Made by a program: the position numbers and the translations under genes. From NCBI GenBank assembly GCA_934630515.1, contig CAKTVV010000016.1, forward strand, positions 8,028 to 72,027: 64,000 nucleotides of DNA, written 5' to 3'. Every line of letters begins with the position of its first letter. The first letter of the stretch is position 1. The notes below the pieces were generated by a model, which was not told the origin of the DNA, ran no database searches, and saw nothing but the letters and a program-made list of their open reading frames with translations. Below are positions 34,287 to 43,316 of the stretch, in pieces. Source of the DNA: an uncultured Eubacteriales bacterium. Its GTDB lineage: Bacteria; Bacillota; Clostridia; Oscillospirales; Acutalibacteraceae.

Positions 34287-35447
34287 TTGTCCAAACACTC
34301 TTTGAAACAATCGGTACGCACCTTTTTCTATTATTCCAATCTGCGACTGATCCTGTTATGTCTTGCAGCATCGGTCTATGGGTGTCTGCTGGTGTATTCC
34401 GCCGCACGCAGCGCCGGCAACGGCATGAGCGGCGTGATCATGCAGGTCGGTGCCTCGATCGTTGGGCTGATCCTCGCCATGCTCATCTCGCAAGTGGACT
34501 ATGAGGACATCTGCCGCCTGTGGCCGGTTTGGTCTGCTCTTGCCGTGGGACTGGTACTGCTCACCTTCACTCCGCTGGGGCTGAATGTGGCGGGCACTGA
34601 CGACACCGCCTGGCTGGGCATTCGCATCGGCTCCTTTCGCCTGACCTTTCAGCCGGCGGAGCTGATGAAGATCAACTTCATTATCACCTTTGCCGTTCAC
34701 CTGTCCCGGGTGCAGCAGGATATCCGACGGTTCAAAACATTGGTGCTGCTGGCGCTCCACGCCATGATCCCCATTGGTCTGGTGTTTTTGCAGGGCGATG
34801 ATGGCACGGCGCTGGTCTTTATCATGATATTTCTGAGCATGCTGCTCGTCAGCGGCGTCAATCTGTTGTACTATGTGTTGGGGCTGGCCGGAGTATGTGC
34901 GCTGGTCCCTCTGGCGTGGACCTATCTGCTCACCGACGATAAAAAAGCCCGGTTTCTTTGCATACTGCCCCCGTATATCGAAAAATACCTCGGCACCACC
35001 GGCTGGCAGCAGTATGAAGGGCTGAAAGCCATCGGCTCCGGCAAGCTCACCGGTGTAGGCTATCTGCAGGGCGGCAAGGGCTTTTCCTTTGCACGAAACA
35101 ACGATTTGATCTTTACGGTCGCCGCAGAGGAATTTGGCTTCATCGGCGGATTGCTGCTGTTTGTGCTGCTGCTTTTGCTGCTGTTTGAGCTGGTGCGCTG
35201 CGTCAAGCAGGCTCGGGACGATCTGGGCGGCTACATCTGTGTCGGTATGCTGGCGCTGATCGGATTTCAATCCATCATCAATCTGGGAATGTGTCTGCGG
35301 GTGCTGCCGGTCATCGGGATCACGCTTCCGTTTTTCAGTGCCGGCGGCAGTTCGGTAGCGACGCTGTATTTAGGCGTAGGATTGGTGCTCAGTGTCTCCT
35401 TTTCTCAGCGCACCCGGCGCAAGAGCTTAGCGGAGCTGCGCAGCTGA
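34287..35447 (+). CDS. rodA: RodA/FtsW/SpoVE-family peptidoglycan polymerase
   Basis: 386 residues, about ten membrane helices. SEDS motifs: FQPAELMKINFI, a loop with LQGGKGFSFARNNDLIFTVAAEEFG (cited by NNDLIFTVAAEEFG) and the late LPFFSAGGSS. RodA is favoured over FtsW by this motif context and by the lack of division genes around it. Start is TTG 34287 behind GGGAGCGG. The 3' end overlaps convergent rlmA by 21 bases. Confidence 0.9.
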   Translation: MSKHSLKQSVRTFFYYSNLRLILLCLAASVYGCLLVYSAARSAGNGMSGVIMQVGASIVGLILAMLISQVDYEDICRLWPVWSALAVGLVLLTFTPLGLNVAGTDDTAWLGIRIGSFRLTFQPAELMKINFIITFAVHLSRVQQDIRRFKTLVLLALHAMIPIGLVFLQGDDGTALVFIMIFLSMLLVSGVNLLYYVLGLAGVCALVPLAWTYLLTDDKKARFLCILPPYIEKYLGTTGWQQYEGLKAIGSGKLTGVGYLQGGKGFSFARNNDLIFTVAAEEFGFIGGLLLFVLLLLLLFELVRCVKQARDDLGGYICVGMLALIGFQSIINLGMCLRVLPVIGITLPFFSAGGSSVATLYLGVGLVLSVSFSQRTRRKSLAELRS

Positions 35448-36257
35448 CCGTCGATAGGTCAGTACGAAAAATTCAGCGGTGAGCGTCAAGCCCTGCAGCT
35501 GTGACACCTTTCGCTGATCTGCCAGACCGGTTTTATAGTAATACGGCGTCATGCGGAACAGCGACTCCACCGTCTCACTGTCAGGCAGCTCCATAGAATA
35601 CCGCAAGTGTGTTTGCTCCACCAAGTCAAATCCTGTCAACGTAAAGGATTTGACTTGATTTTTATATGGCGTATCATAAATACACTGCTTTAGCTCCCAT
35701 AAATGCTCCTCGCCGGGAATCGCCATGACCAATACGCCATCCGGCTGCAATACCCGCTGCAGCTCCTCGCCGCAATACGGTGCAAATACATTGGTCACCG
35801 CAGCGCAGCTGCTGTCCGCTACCGGCAAATGAAATGCGCTGGCAACGGCAAATTGCCCCTGCGGACAGGTGCGAGCCGCCTTATCCAAAGCGATCTTGGA
35901 AATATCGACCCCGGCACACTCGACCTCTGGGCGCCGGGCGTGAACAGCCGCAGCCATCCGGCGGGTGTAATATCCCTCGCCGCAGCCAACATCCAGAAAG
36001 CCGCCGCCTGCCGGCATGTGTCGGGAAAGCTGACCGCACAACGTTTCCGCCAGCGGCTCATACCAACCGCCCTCCAAAAAGCGGCGGCGGGCATCGACCA
36101 TCAGCTTATCATCTCCGGGCATTTTCCCGTGCTTGCGATTCGCCGGCAGCAAATGAACATAGCCGCTGCGGCTACGGTCAAAGCTGTGGCGGCGGCTGCA
36201 TTGCCAGCCGCTTTCAGCCCGGGTCAGCGGCAAACCGCAGATAGGACATATCCACAT
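35427..36257 (-). CDS. rlmA: 23S rRNA (guanine-N1)-methyltransferase, RlmA type
   Basis: 276 residues from ATG 36257 (GAGAGGAAG); a longer frame from 36311 starts upstream of this SD. The N-terminal zinc finger WICPICGLPL...C..RHSFD is characteristic, followed by a SAM fold with LDVGCGEGYYT and VTNVFAPYC. It methylates helix 35 of 23S rRNA (G745 or G748 by subfamily). Its last 21 bases overlap rodA. Confidence 0.9.
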   Translation of the reverse strand: MWICPICGLPLTRAESGWQCSRRHSFDRSRSGYVHLLPANRKHGKMPGDDKLMVDARRRFLEGGWYEPLAETLCGQLSRHMPAGGGFLDVGCGEGYYTRRMAAAVHARRPEVECAGVDISKIALDKAARTCPQGQFAVASAFHLPVADSSCAAVTNVFAPYCGEELQRVLQPDGVLVMAIPGEEHLWELKQCIYDTPYKNQVKSFTLTGFDLVEQTHLRYSMELPDSETVESLFRMTPYYYKTGLADQRKVSQLQGLTLTAEFFVLTYRRSAAQLR

Positions 36258-36294
36258 AAACTTCCTCTCCGGCGCCCAGAACAGCGGCGCCTCG

Positions 36295-36327
36295 AAAAAA
36301 GGAGCAGACACTGCGTCTGCTCCTTTT
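36295..36327 (-). terminator. Terminator of the small membrane protein gene
   Basis: On the minus strand AAAAGGAGCAGAC pairs with GTCTGCTCCTTTT across a 5-nt loop and ends in six Ts. Confidence 0.93.
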
Positions 36328-36331
36328 CATG

Positions 36332-36544
36332 TTATTCCTCGGTGGCGTCCGGCGTTTCGGTCGGCTCGGCACCAGCCAGCTGATCTAACTCATCCATCTC
36401 ATAATCAAAGCAATTCTCGCACTCGCACCGAGCAATCCGCTTGGCACGGGCACGCAGCATCAGCAACACAACCGTTGTGATCGCCGCCACAGCCGCCGCT
36501 ACAACTGCGATCCAAGTCCATTTGCAATCCTTAGAGCATTTCAT
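36332..36544 (-). CDS. Small single-pass membrane protein with cysteine clusters, unknown function
   Basis: 70 residues from ATG 36544 (SD AAAGGAGT). KCSKDCKW, one membrane helix (about 10-29), a basic stop (RARAKRIAR), then CECENC and an acidic tail ending ETPDATEE. Four cysteines flank the helix: two before it and two after. No family recognised. It is transcribed alone from an exceptionally good promoter to a strong terminator, so it is probably abundant. Metal binding is a guess. Confidence 0.8.
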   Translation of the reverse strand: MKCSKDCKWTWIAVVAAAVAAITTVVLLMLRARAKRIARCECENCFDYEMDELDQLAGAEPTETPDATEE

Positions 36545-36586
36545 CGTAAAGACTCCTTTCAGCGAATAGGTTACAAATCTGTCATA

Positions 36587-36615
36587 ATTATAGCGCACAC
36601 GACGATAATTGTCAA
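36587..36615 (-). promoter_or_regulatory. Perfect consensus sigma-A promoter
   Basis: On the minus strand TTGACA (36615-36610), 17 bp, TATAAT (36592-36587): every base of both hexamers matches consensus. It drives the 70-residue gene. Confidence 0.93.
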
Positions 36616-36636
36616 GCATAATCGCAGATAAAGTAA

Positions 36637-36757
36637 GGTACGCAGTGCATCCGAGCGGTTTTTCGTCAGAACACACAGAATTTTTCATGGCACGTTGGTG
36701 ACCGTGCCGAATGGTTCGGTGTGAAACGACAAAGCGTCGCTCGTATGACTGCGTACC
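36637..36757. repeat. 10-bp inverted repeat bracketing the spoVAD 3' region
   Basis: GGTACGCAGT (36637-36646) is exactly inverted at 36748-36757, with a smaller GGCACG-CGTGCC stem inside near 36689. No coding frame fits. It could be a long 3' structure of the spoVAD transcript or a small RNA; neither a promoter nor a T-run supports one choice. Confidence 0.35.
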
Positions 36758-36766
36758 AGTTGCATT

Positions 36767-37792
36767 CTATCCTCGCTGTCCCGTGTTTCCGGTCAGCAGC
36801 AGTGCATGGCAAATTCCGGGGATACTCTCCCCCTGCTGAGAGGAGGTCGGCGACATCAGCGCTCCGGTCGGGCAAAACAGCAGCTCCGGCAGTTCTCCAC
36901 GCTCCAGCATGGGCAGAAAATGCCCGCAAAGCACGCTGGCAGAGCAGCCGCAGCCGGAGCCGCCGGCGTGTACATCCTGCGTTTGCCGGTCGAACAGCAG
37001 CAGTCCGCAGTCCGTGTAGTTATCCCCCAGCGGAAGTCCTTTCTTTGCCATCAGTTCCCGGCACAGATCACTGCCCACCTGCCCCAGATCGCCGGTAACG
37101 ATCTGCGCATAATCCTCCGGGCGGGTGCCGGTGTCGGCAAAGAACCGTTCCAACGTATCCGCCGCAGCGGGGGCCATAGCGCTGCCCATATTGTTGGCGT
37201 CCGTGACCCCAAGATCCTGCACTCGTCCGATGGTCACCTCGGCAATGCGCACTCCCTTGCCGGCACGCCCCACGATCACCGCTCCGGCAGCGGTCGCTGT
37301 CCATTGGCTGGTTGGCGGTCGCTGTCCTCCGTATTCCAACGGATAGCGAAACTGCCGCTCCGCTGTGCAGAAGTGGGAGGATGTCACAGCGGAGCACAGA
37401 TCCGCCGCCCCGCTATCCACAAAAATCGCCGCCATCGCCATGGTCTGCCCCATGGTGGAGCAAGCACCGAACTGACCGATCAGCGGTACATTCATATCCC
37501 GCAGCCCGAAGGTGGAGGCGATATTCTGATTGAGCAGATCTCCGGCAAACAGATATTGCAGCTGACTGGGAGATAAGCCCGCCCGATCCAGTGCCCGGGT
37601 CAGCGCCTCCTTTTGGAGAGCGCTCTCCGCCTTTTCCCATGTCTTCTCTCCTAAACGGGTATCCTCAAATACGGCATCGAATTCTTTTCCGAGGGGTCCC
37701 TCCCCCTCCTTTTTGCCTACCACGGCTGCCCGCCCCAGAATGGTCGGCTGATTGGACAGAGTAACCGTATACAAACCCCGGCGCTCCGGCAT
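36767..37792 (-). CDS. spoVAD: Stage V sporulation protein AD
   Basis: 341 residues with a thiolase-like fold; binds dipicolinic acid and works with SpoVAC and SpoVAE in its transport into and out of spores. Recognised by AVFEDTRLGEKTWEKAE, GDLLNQNIASTFGLR, GQFGACSTMGQT and HFCTAERQFRYPLEYG. Made in the forespore. It follows spoVAC by 14 bases, but no spoVAE follows. Confidence 0.95.
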   Translation of the reverse strand: MPERRGLYTVTLSNQPTILGRAAVVGKKEGEGPLGKEFDAVFEDTRLGEKTWEKAESALQKEALTRALDRAGLSPSQLQYLFAGDLLNQNIASTFGLRDMNVPLIGQFGACSTMGQTMAMAAIFVDSGAADLCSAVTSSHFCTAERQFRYPLEYGGQRPPTSQWTATAAGAVIVGRAGKGVRIAEVTIGRVQDLGVTDANNMGSAMAPAAADTLERFFADTGTRPEDYAQIVTGDLGQVGSDLCRELMAKKGLPLGDNYTDCGLLLFDRQTQDVHAGGSGCGCSASVLCGHFLPMLERGELPELLFCPTGALMSPTSSQQGESIPGICHALLLTGNTGQRG

Positions 37793-37806
37793 AATCTCTC
37801 CTCCCC

Positions 37807-38250
37807 TCAGCCGATCAGTGAAAACAGGTACAGAATCAGTCCGTATACAGCGCTGGCAGTGATGCCATACACCAGCACCGGCCCGGCGATAATGAACATT
37901 TTGGCACCCAACCCCAGTACAAAGCCCTCTGCCTTGAATTCGATCGCCGGAGCCACCACAGAGTTGGCAAATCCGGTAATGGGAACCAACGTTCCGGCTC
38001 CGGCGTGCTTCGCAATGTTATCAAACACCTGCAAGCCGGTCAGAATCACCGTCACACCAATGAGCACCACGGATACAGTCAGCCGTGCGGTCTTTTCCTC
38101 CAAATTTCCTTGTACCAGCTGAAAGATCACCTCACCGATGGCGCAGATCAGTCCGCCGATCAAAAACGCCTTCAGGCAGTCCTTGACTACCGGTGAACCG
38201 GGTGAAGCCTGCTTGCTCATGCGGTCGTATTCCTTTTCCGAAATACCCAT
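37807..38250 (-). CDS. spoVAC: Stage V sporulation protein AC
   Basis: 147 residues with about four membrane helices; mechanosensitive-type channel component for Ca-dipicolinate. Motifs: CLKAFLIGGLICAIGE, HAGAGTLVPITGFANSVV and AIEFKAEGFVLGLGAKMF (cited in parts). SD GAGGGG precedes the ATG. A forespore (sigma-G) promoter is expected; I see only a poor candidate (GCATT, then CATGACA) upstream. Confidence 0.95.
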   Translation of the reverse strand: MGISEKEYDRMSKQASPGSPVVKDCLKAFLIGGLICAIGEVIFQLVQGNLEEKTARLTVSVVLIGVTVILTGLQVFDNIAKHAGAGTLVPITGFANSVVAPAIEFKAEGFVLGLGAKMFIIAGPVLVYGITASAVYGLILYLFSLIG

Positions 38251-38387
38251 GCCGATCCCCTCACTTATCGTTTTGGAGTTAGTGTGTCATGTCTGCGCAA
38301 AAATATACCAAATGCAGCTTATCGAACGTGAGCCGATTCGATAACCGGCATTTCCAGCGGCGGTTTTATCCGGATGATGCACATAAA

Positions 38388-38421
38388 AATAATGGTAGAC
38401 ACTTTCGTGCCTACCATTATT
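38388..38421 (-). terminator. Terminator of the oligopeptide transporter operon
   Basis: A 15-bp stem with one G-U pair (38388-38402 with 38407-38421) closed by a GAAA tetraloop on the minus strand and followed by TTTTA. It lies about 70 bases after oppA and before spoVAC. The stretch 38251-38387 otherwise shows nothing clear. Confidence 0.88.
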
Positions 38422-38489
38422 CTATCCCTCTGCGCCCATCGGCACAGGTGGTTTTTTATCGGATTTTAACCGATATGCGTTGGAGAGAC

Positions 38490-40166
38490 TTAGCCCTCGA
38501 GGTACGCATACTGCAGATACCAGTAGCCATAGGGGCTATGCCAGGTGCCCTTCAGCTCGGCCTTCTGCAGCCAGAAGTCGTTGTAGTACGCAACCGGGAT
38601 GCAGGCGTAGTCGTTCATCATGATCTTCTCCGCATCGTGCAGCTTCTCAAAGTGGGTCTTGGAATCCGCCACCTTGGAGCCGTTCATCGCATCGTCAAAC
38701 GCCTTGCTGCTGTACTTGCCGTCGTTGTTGCCGTTGGTGGACAGGAACAGCTCGATCATGTTGGAAGCATCGTTGTAGTCCATAACCCAGCCGTTACGAG
38801 CCATCTCGTAGTTACCGGCACGGCGCTGGGGAGTGAAAGCCTTCCACTCCACGATGTCGATCTTCATCTCGATGCCCAGCACCTCTTTATAGCACTGCTG
38901 CAGATACTCAGCAACGACCTTGTGGTAACCGGAATCGTTGGTGGAGTAGGTGATGGTCGGGAAGCCCTTGCCATCCGGATAGCCGGCCTCAGCCAGAGCC
39001 GCCTTAGCAGCCGCCTTGTTGGCCTCATAATCCTTGCTGATGTAGGTCTCGCCGCCATTCGCCTTTACGGAGTTGTCGAAGAACATACCCTCGTTGTCCA
39101 CAATGCCGGGGCCGGCAAAGTTGTAAGCGGGGCTGTAGGTGCCCTGCATCAGGGTATTAGCGATGTAGTCACGGTCGATCGCCAGGTTCAGAGCCTTACG
39201 GACATTAATGTTGTTGAAAGGCTCCTTCTGGGTGTTCATATTCAAATAATAAGTGCCCAGAATGGTGTCAACATAGAAGTCGCCGCCCTCGGTGGACTTC
39301 TTCAGGCTGGGGATCTCCTCCGTGGGAACATTTTTAATCAGCTGTGCCTCGCCGCTGTTATAAGCCGCAAAGGAAGCACTCTCATCCTCAAGCAGCAGGA
39401 AGTTCAGGGTCTCCGTCACGATCTTGGAGCTATCCCAACCGCCGTTGTAGTTCGGGTTCTTCTTGCAGACGATGCGCTCGCTCTCCGTCCAGGAGGAGAT
39501 CATGTAGGGACCGTTGCAGACATAGGTCTCCGGCTTGGTCGCCCAAGCATCGCCATTGGTCTCCACAGTTGCCTTCTGCACCGGGCTCATGGTGCCGAAC
39601 GCCACGATCTTATCAAAGTAAGAGCAGGGATACGCCAATTGGACCGTCAGAGTCTTGCCGTCCTCGCTCGCCTTGACATTCAGCAAATCGGGGTTGGGCT
39701 CCGTGGTGGTCTTGCCCTCGTCGTCGGGGTTGCCGATGGCAGCCTTATAGCCGTCGATCATACCGATAACCGTATCGGCATAGGGGGCAGCCAGCTTAAC
39801 ATCGGCGATCCGCTTGAAGGTGTACTCAAAATCCTTCGCATTCAGCTCGGTGCCGTCGGACCACTTCAGACCGTCACGCATGGTGAAGGTCCAGGTCAGA
39901 CCGTCGTCGCTGACTTTCCAAGACTTTGCCTGACCGGGCTGTACCTTGTTGTCCTGGTCAATGATCAGCAGAGTCTCGAACAGGGTGATCAGCATGTTAC
40001 CGCCGTCCACCGCACTGTTCAGAGCGGGATCCAGAGTCTCGGGGTTCGGACCGATCTGTACGGTGACTTCGTCTTTAGCCGCCTCCTTACCGCAGCCGGC
40101 AAGGCTCGCCAGACCGAGCACCAAGCAGAAAGTCAGAACCAGAGCCATGATTTTCTTTGCTTTCAC
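38490..40166 (-). CDS. oppA: Oligopeptide-binding lipoprotein OppA
   Basis: 558 residues from GTG 40166 (GGAGTGGAG upstream); a TTG 7 codons earlier is less likely. Lipobox SLAGC near residue 25, then a family 5 solute-binding fold (PETLDPALNSAVDGG, KWSDGTELNAKDFEYTFKR cited in parts). It delivers peptides to OppBCDF. Unusually it is the last gene, after a small hairpin at 40212-40231, which may tune its level. Confidence 0.93.
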   Translation of the reverse strand: MKAKKIMALVLTFCLVLGLASLAGCGKEAAKDEVTVQIGPNPETLDPALNSAVDGGNMLITLFETLLIIDQDNKVQPGQAKSWKVSDDGLTWTFTMRDGLKWSDGTELNAKDFEYTFKRIADVKLAAPYADTVIGMIDGYKAAIGNPDDEGKTTTEPNPDLLNVKASEDGKTLTVQLAYPCSYFDKIVAFGTMSPVQKATVETNGDAWATKPETYVCNGPYMISSWTESERIVCKKNPNYNGGWDSSKIVTETLNFLLLEDESASFAAYNSGEAQLIKNVPTEEIPSLKKSTEGGDFYVDTILGTYYLNMNTQKEPFNNINVRKALNLAIDRDYIANTLMQGTYSPAYNFAGPGIVDNEGMFFDNSVKANGGETYISKDYEANKAAAKAALAEAGYPDGKGFPTITYSTNDSGYHKVVAEYLQQCYKEVLGIEMKIDIVEWKAFTPQRRAGNYEMARNGWVMDYNDASNMIELFLSTNGNNDGKYSSKAFDDAMNGSKVADSKTHFEKLHDAEKIMMNDYACIPVAYYNDFWLQKAELKGTWHSPYGYWYLQYAYLEG

Positions 40167-40250
40167 TTTCTCCACTCCATTTCTCAAAATTCGCAGTTAC
40201 CTGCTTTATCCAATGCGCCCTGGCGACGCATTAAATACTGTAATGGCGGA

Positions 40251-41246
40251 TCACCTTACACGATCCAAATGATGGCACGCCGCCCAATGACCGGGGCTGA
40301 CCTCCTTAAATTCCGGCACCTCTGCCGCACAGCACTCATCCGCATAGGGGCAGCGGGTGCGGAACCGGCAGCCGCTGGGCGGATTGAGAGGGCTGGGCAC
40401 ATCGCCCTGCAGGGCGATGCGCTTGTTGGCACGGGCTGTAATGGGATCCGCCACCGGAATGGCGGAGATCAGGCTGCGGGTATACGGATGGACACTGCGA
40501 GCGATCAGCTCATAGCTGTCCGCCAGCTCCACCAGCTTGCCCAGATACATCACGCCGATGCGGTTGGAAATATGCCGCACTACACTCAAATCGTGAGCGA
40601 TGAACAGGTAGGTCAGACCCAACTCCTGCTGCAGATCCTCGAACATATTGACGACCTGCGCCTGAATAGACACATCCAGTGCCGACACCGGCTCATCGCA
40701 CACGATGAACTCCGGATCGACCGCCAGCGCCCGGGCGATACCCACCCGCTGCCGCTGGCCGCCGGAAAACTCATGGGGATACCGGTTGGCGTGCTCGCTA
40801 TTTAGCCCCACACGCTCCAGCAAACGAATGATCCGATCCCGGCGCTCCTGCTTGTTCGCCGCCAGTTTGTGAATATCGATTGCCTCTCCCACAATGTCCC
40901 CGATGGTCATACGGGGATCCAAGCTGGCATAGGGATCCTGAAATACGATCTGCATCTTGCGGCGATACGGCAGCATATTCACGGCGATCTTCTGCTCTTT
41001 ATCAAAGATCGTCTCGCCGTCATAAATGATCGTACCGTCGGTCGGCTCGTACAGACGCAGCATCGTGCGGCCAACGGTGGTTTTTCCACAGCCGGACTCG
41101 CCCACCAGACCCATGGTCTCACCCTTGCGGATGGCAAAGGATACATCGTCCACTGCCTGCACAAAGCGCTTATGAGAGCCATGTCCGCCCGCCGGAAAAT
41201 ACTGCTGCAGATGCTGCACCTCAACCAGCGTTTTTTCTTCACTCAT
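40251..41246 (-). CDS. oppF: Oligopeptide ABC transporter ATPase OppF
   Basis: 331 residues; Walker A GESGCGKTT, signature FSGGQRQR, Walker B EFIVCDEPVSALD, and the oligopeptide-type C-terminal cysteine motif CRFRTRCPYADECC. It overlaps oppD by 8 bases. Confidence 0.94.
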   Translation of the reverse strand: MSEEKTLVEVQHLQQYFPAGGHGSHKRFVQAVDDVSFAIRKGETMGLVGESGCGKTTVGRTMLRLYEPTDGTIIYDGETIFDKEQKIAVNMLPYRRKMQIVFQDPYASLDPRMTIGDIVGEAIDIHKLAANKQERRDRIIRLLERVGLNSEHANRYPHEFSGGQRQRVGIARALAVDPEFIVCDEPVSALDVSIQAQVVNMFEDLQQELGLTYLFIAHDLSVVRHISNRIGVMYLGKLVELADSYELIARSVHPYTRSLISAIPVADPITARANKRIALQGDVPSPLNPPSGCRFRTRCPYADECCAAEVPEFKEVSPGHWAACHHLDRVR

Positions 41247-42240
41247 GGCTGACCGCTCCTTCCGCTTCTTCCTTCTGGCGCAGCCAGCAATAGGTGTAAT
41301 GAGTATCGCTCAGCTCCGTTTTCGGCGGCATTTCCCGCAGACAGATCTTCATGCAGCTGCCGCAGCGAGGAGCAAAGGGACAACCCGCCGGAGGATTCAG
41401 CAAATCGACCGGCTGCCCCTCAATGGGAATCAGACGGGTGATCTCCTCGGCGTTCAGATTGGGGATGGACTTGATCAACCCCTTGGTATACTCATGGCTG
41501 GGTTGATAGAAGATCTCATCCGTCGTGCCATATTCCACAATGTGACCGGCATACATAACGGCGATCTTCTCGCACATGCTGGCAACAACGCCCAAATCGT
41601 GGGTGATCATAATAATGCTCATGCCCAGTTTTTTGCGCAGCTCCTGCATCAGCTCCAGAATCTGTGCCTGAATGGTCACATCCAGAGCCGTCGTCGGCTC
41701 GTCCGCAATCAAAAGCTTCGGCTCACACGCCAGTGCGATTGCAATCATCACCCGCTGCCGCATACCGCCGGACAACTCGTGCGGATACTGCTTCAGCCGC
41801 TTTTCCGGCTCGTTGATCCCCACCAGCTCCAGCAGTTCACGAGCACGGTCGTGCGCCTGCTTCTTTGTTTTATCTGTATGCAGCAGAATGACCTCTTCAA
41901 TCTGGTTGCCGATGGTATACACCGGATTCAGACTGGTCATCGGATCCTGGAAAATAATGGACACTTCATTCCCGCGGATTTTCCGGAATTCTTCCTCAGT
42001 CATCTGGTCGATCTGGTGTCCGTTAAAGCGAATGGTTCCGCCCACCAGCTTGCCGGGATAGGCGTTCAAACCCATAATGGAGTACGCCGTCACCGATTTG
42101 CCGGAGCCGGACTCTCCCACGATGCCCAGCACATCCCCCTCATCCATAGAGAAGGACACGCCGTTCAGAGCTTTCACTTCACCGGCAGGGGTAAAGAACG
42201 ACAGGCGCTCGTCTTTGATCTCCAATAGCTTTTCGCTCAC
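41239..42240 (-). CDS. oppD: Oligopeptide ABC transporter ATPase OppD
   Basis: 333 residues; Walker A GESGSGKSVT, signature LSGGMRQR, Walker B LLIADEPTTALD, C-terminal PAGCPFAPRCGSCMKIC. GTG start behind GAGGGGAGGGG. Confidence 0.94.
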   Translation of the reverse strand: MSEKLLEIKDERLSFFTPAGEVKALNGVSFSMDEGDVLGIVGESGSGKSVTAYSIMGLNAYPGKLVGGTIRFNGHQIDQMTEEEFRKIRGNEVSIIFQDPMTSLNPVYTIGNQIEEVILLHTDKTKKQAHDRARELLELVGINEPEKRLKQYPHELSGGMRQRVMIAIALACEPKLLIADEPTTALDVTIQAQILELMQELRKKLGMSIIMITHDLGVVASMCEKIAVMYAGHIVEYGTTDEIFYQPSHEYTKGLIKSIPNLNAEEITRLIPIEGQPVDLLNPPAGCPFAPRCGSCMKICLREMPPKTELSDTHYTYCWLRQKEEAEGAVSHE

Positions 42241-42256
42241 GTCGTTTCCCCTCCCC

Positions 42257-43297
42257 TCAATTCTTCAGCTTCGGGTCAAACGCATCCCGCAGACCGTCGC
42301 CAAAAAGGTTAAATACCAGGATCGTCACGCTGATCAGGATCGCCGGCAGCAGCAACAGGTGGGGATAGGTGTTCATACCCTTGACTGCATCCGTCGCCAA
42401 CGAGCCGAGAGACGGCATAGGAGCCGCCACACCCAATCCCAGAAAGCTCAAATAGCTCTCGGTGAAAATTGCCGAGGGGATCTGCAGCGTCGTCGTCACG
42501 ATCAGCGTGCCGATGCAGTTCGTCAGCAGATGCTTGCGCACGATGCGGGAGCCCTTAGCGCCCAGCGCACGGGCAGCCGTCACATACTCGGCTTCTTTCA
42601 AGACCAGCACCTGAGAACGGGTGATCCGAGCCATGCCAACCCAGTACAGCAGAATGAATACCAGAAAGATCGCCACCAGATTAGGACCGACGATCTGCAT
42701 CCAATGGAAGCCGGGCACACGGGACAGGGATTCCAGCCGCTCCTTCAGCACCATGGACAGAATGATGATCAGCAAAATATCCGGAACGGTATACAGGATA
42801 TCGGTGATCCGCATCATGATGTTATCCACCCAGCCGCCCACATAGGCAGCAACGGCGCCAAAGGTGGCGCCGACAAGCAGCACCAGCGCTGCGCAGATCA
42901 GACCGACAGTCAGACTGATCCGTGTACCCATCATCAAACGCACCGCAAAATCCCGTCCCAGCTTATCGGTGCCGCAGATATGCGGAAACACCTTTTCGCC
43001 GGCGTCGATGCGGGCCTGTTCCGTGGCGCTGTACTCAAACGGCGCCAAATTCTCGCTGTACTTGATCTGCTGCTCATAGCTATACGGCCACATAGCCGGC
43101 AGGAAATACGCAAAGAATACGATCAGCAGGATCACGACCATGCTCACCACAGCGATGCGGTTTTTGAACAGACGGCGAAAGCCATCCTTCCAGAAGCTCA
43201 CGCTGTCCCGCATGATGACCAGCTCCTGCTTTTCATCCACAGTAGCCGGAGCGAAATCGTCCGGGTTCAACTGCAAACTAAAAGGCTTTTTACTCAT
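42257..43297 (-). CDS. oppC: Oligopeptide ABC transporter permease OppC
   Basis: 346 residues: long cytoplasmic N terminus, first helix near 50-70, a large extracellular loop with HICGTDKLGRDFAVRLMMG, then five helices and the coupling loop (YVTAARALGAKGSRIV). Pairs with OppB. Confidence 0.94.
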   Translation of the reverse strand: MSKKPFSLQLNPDDFAPATVDEKQELVIMRDSVSFWKDGFRRLFKNRIAVVSMVVILLIVFFAYFLPAMWPYSYEQQIKYSENLAPFEYSATEQARIDAGEKVFPHICGTDKLGRDFAVRLMMGTRISLTVGLICAALVLLVGATFGAVAAYVGGWVDNIMMRITDILYTVPDILLIIILSMVLKERLESLSRVPGFHWMQIVGPNLVAIFLVFILLYWVGMARITRSQVLVLKEAEYVTAARALGAKGSRIVRKHLLTNCIGTLIVTTTLQIPSAIFTESYLSFLGLGVAAPMPSLGSLATDAVKGMNTYPHLLLLPAILISVTILVFNLFGDGLRDAFDPKLKN

Positions 43298-43316
43298 AGC
43301 GTCCGTTTTCGCTCCT

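Noticed and set aside
38289..40805. 838-codon open frame on the plus strand opposite oppA and oppF
   Set aside because: It runs exactly antisense to two clear transporter genes, its translation is low in family-like motifs, and it lacks an SD. It is a GC-rich shadow frame.
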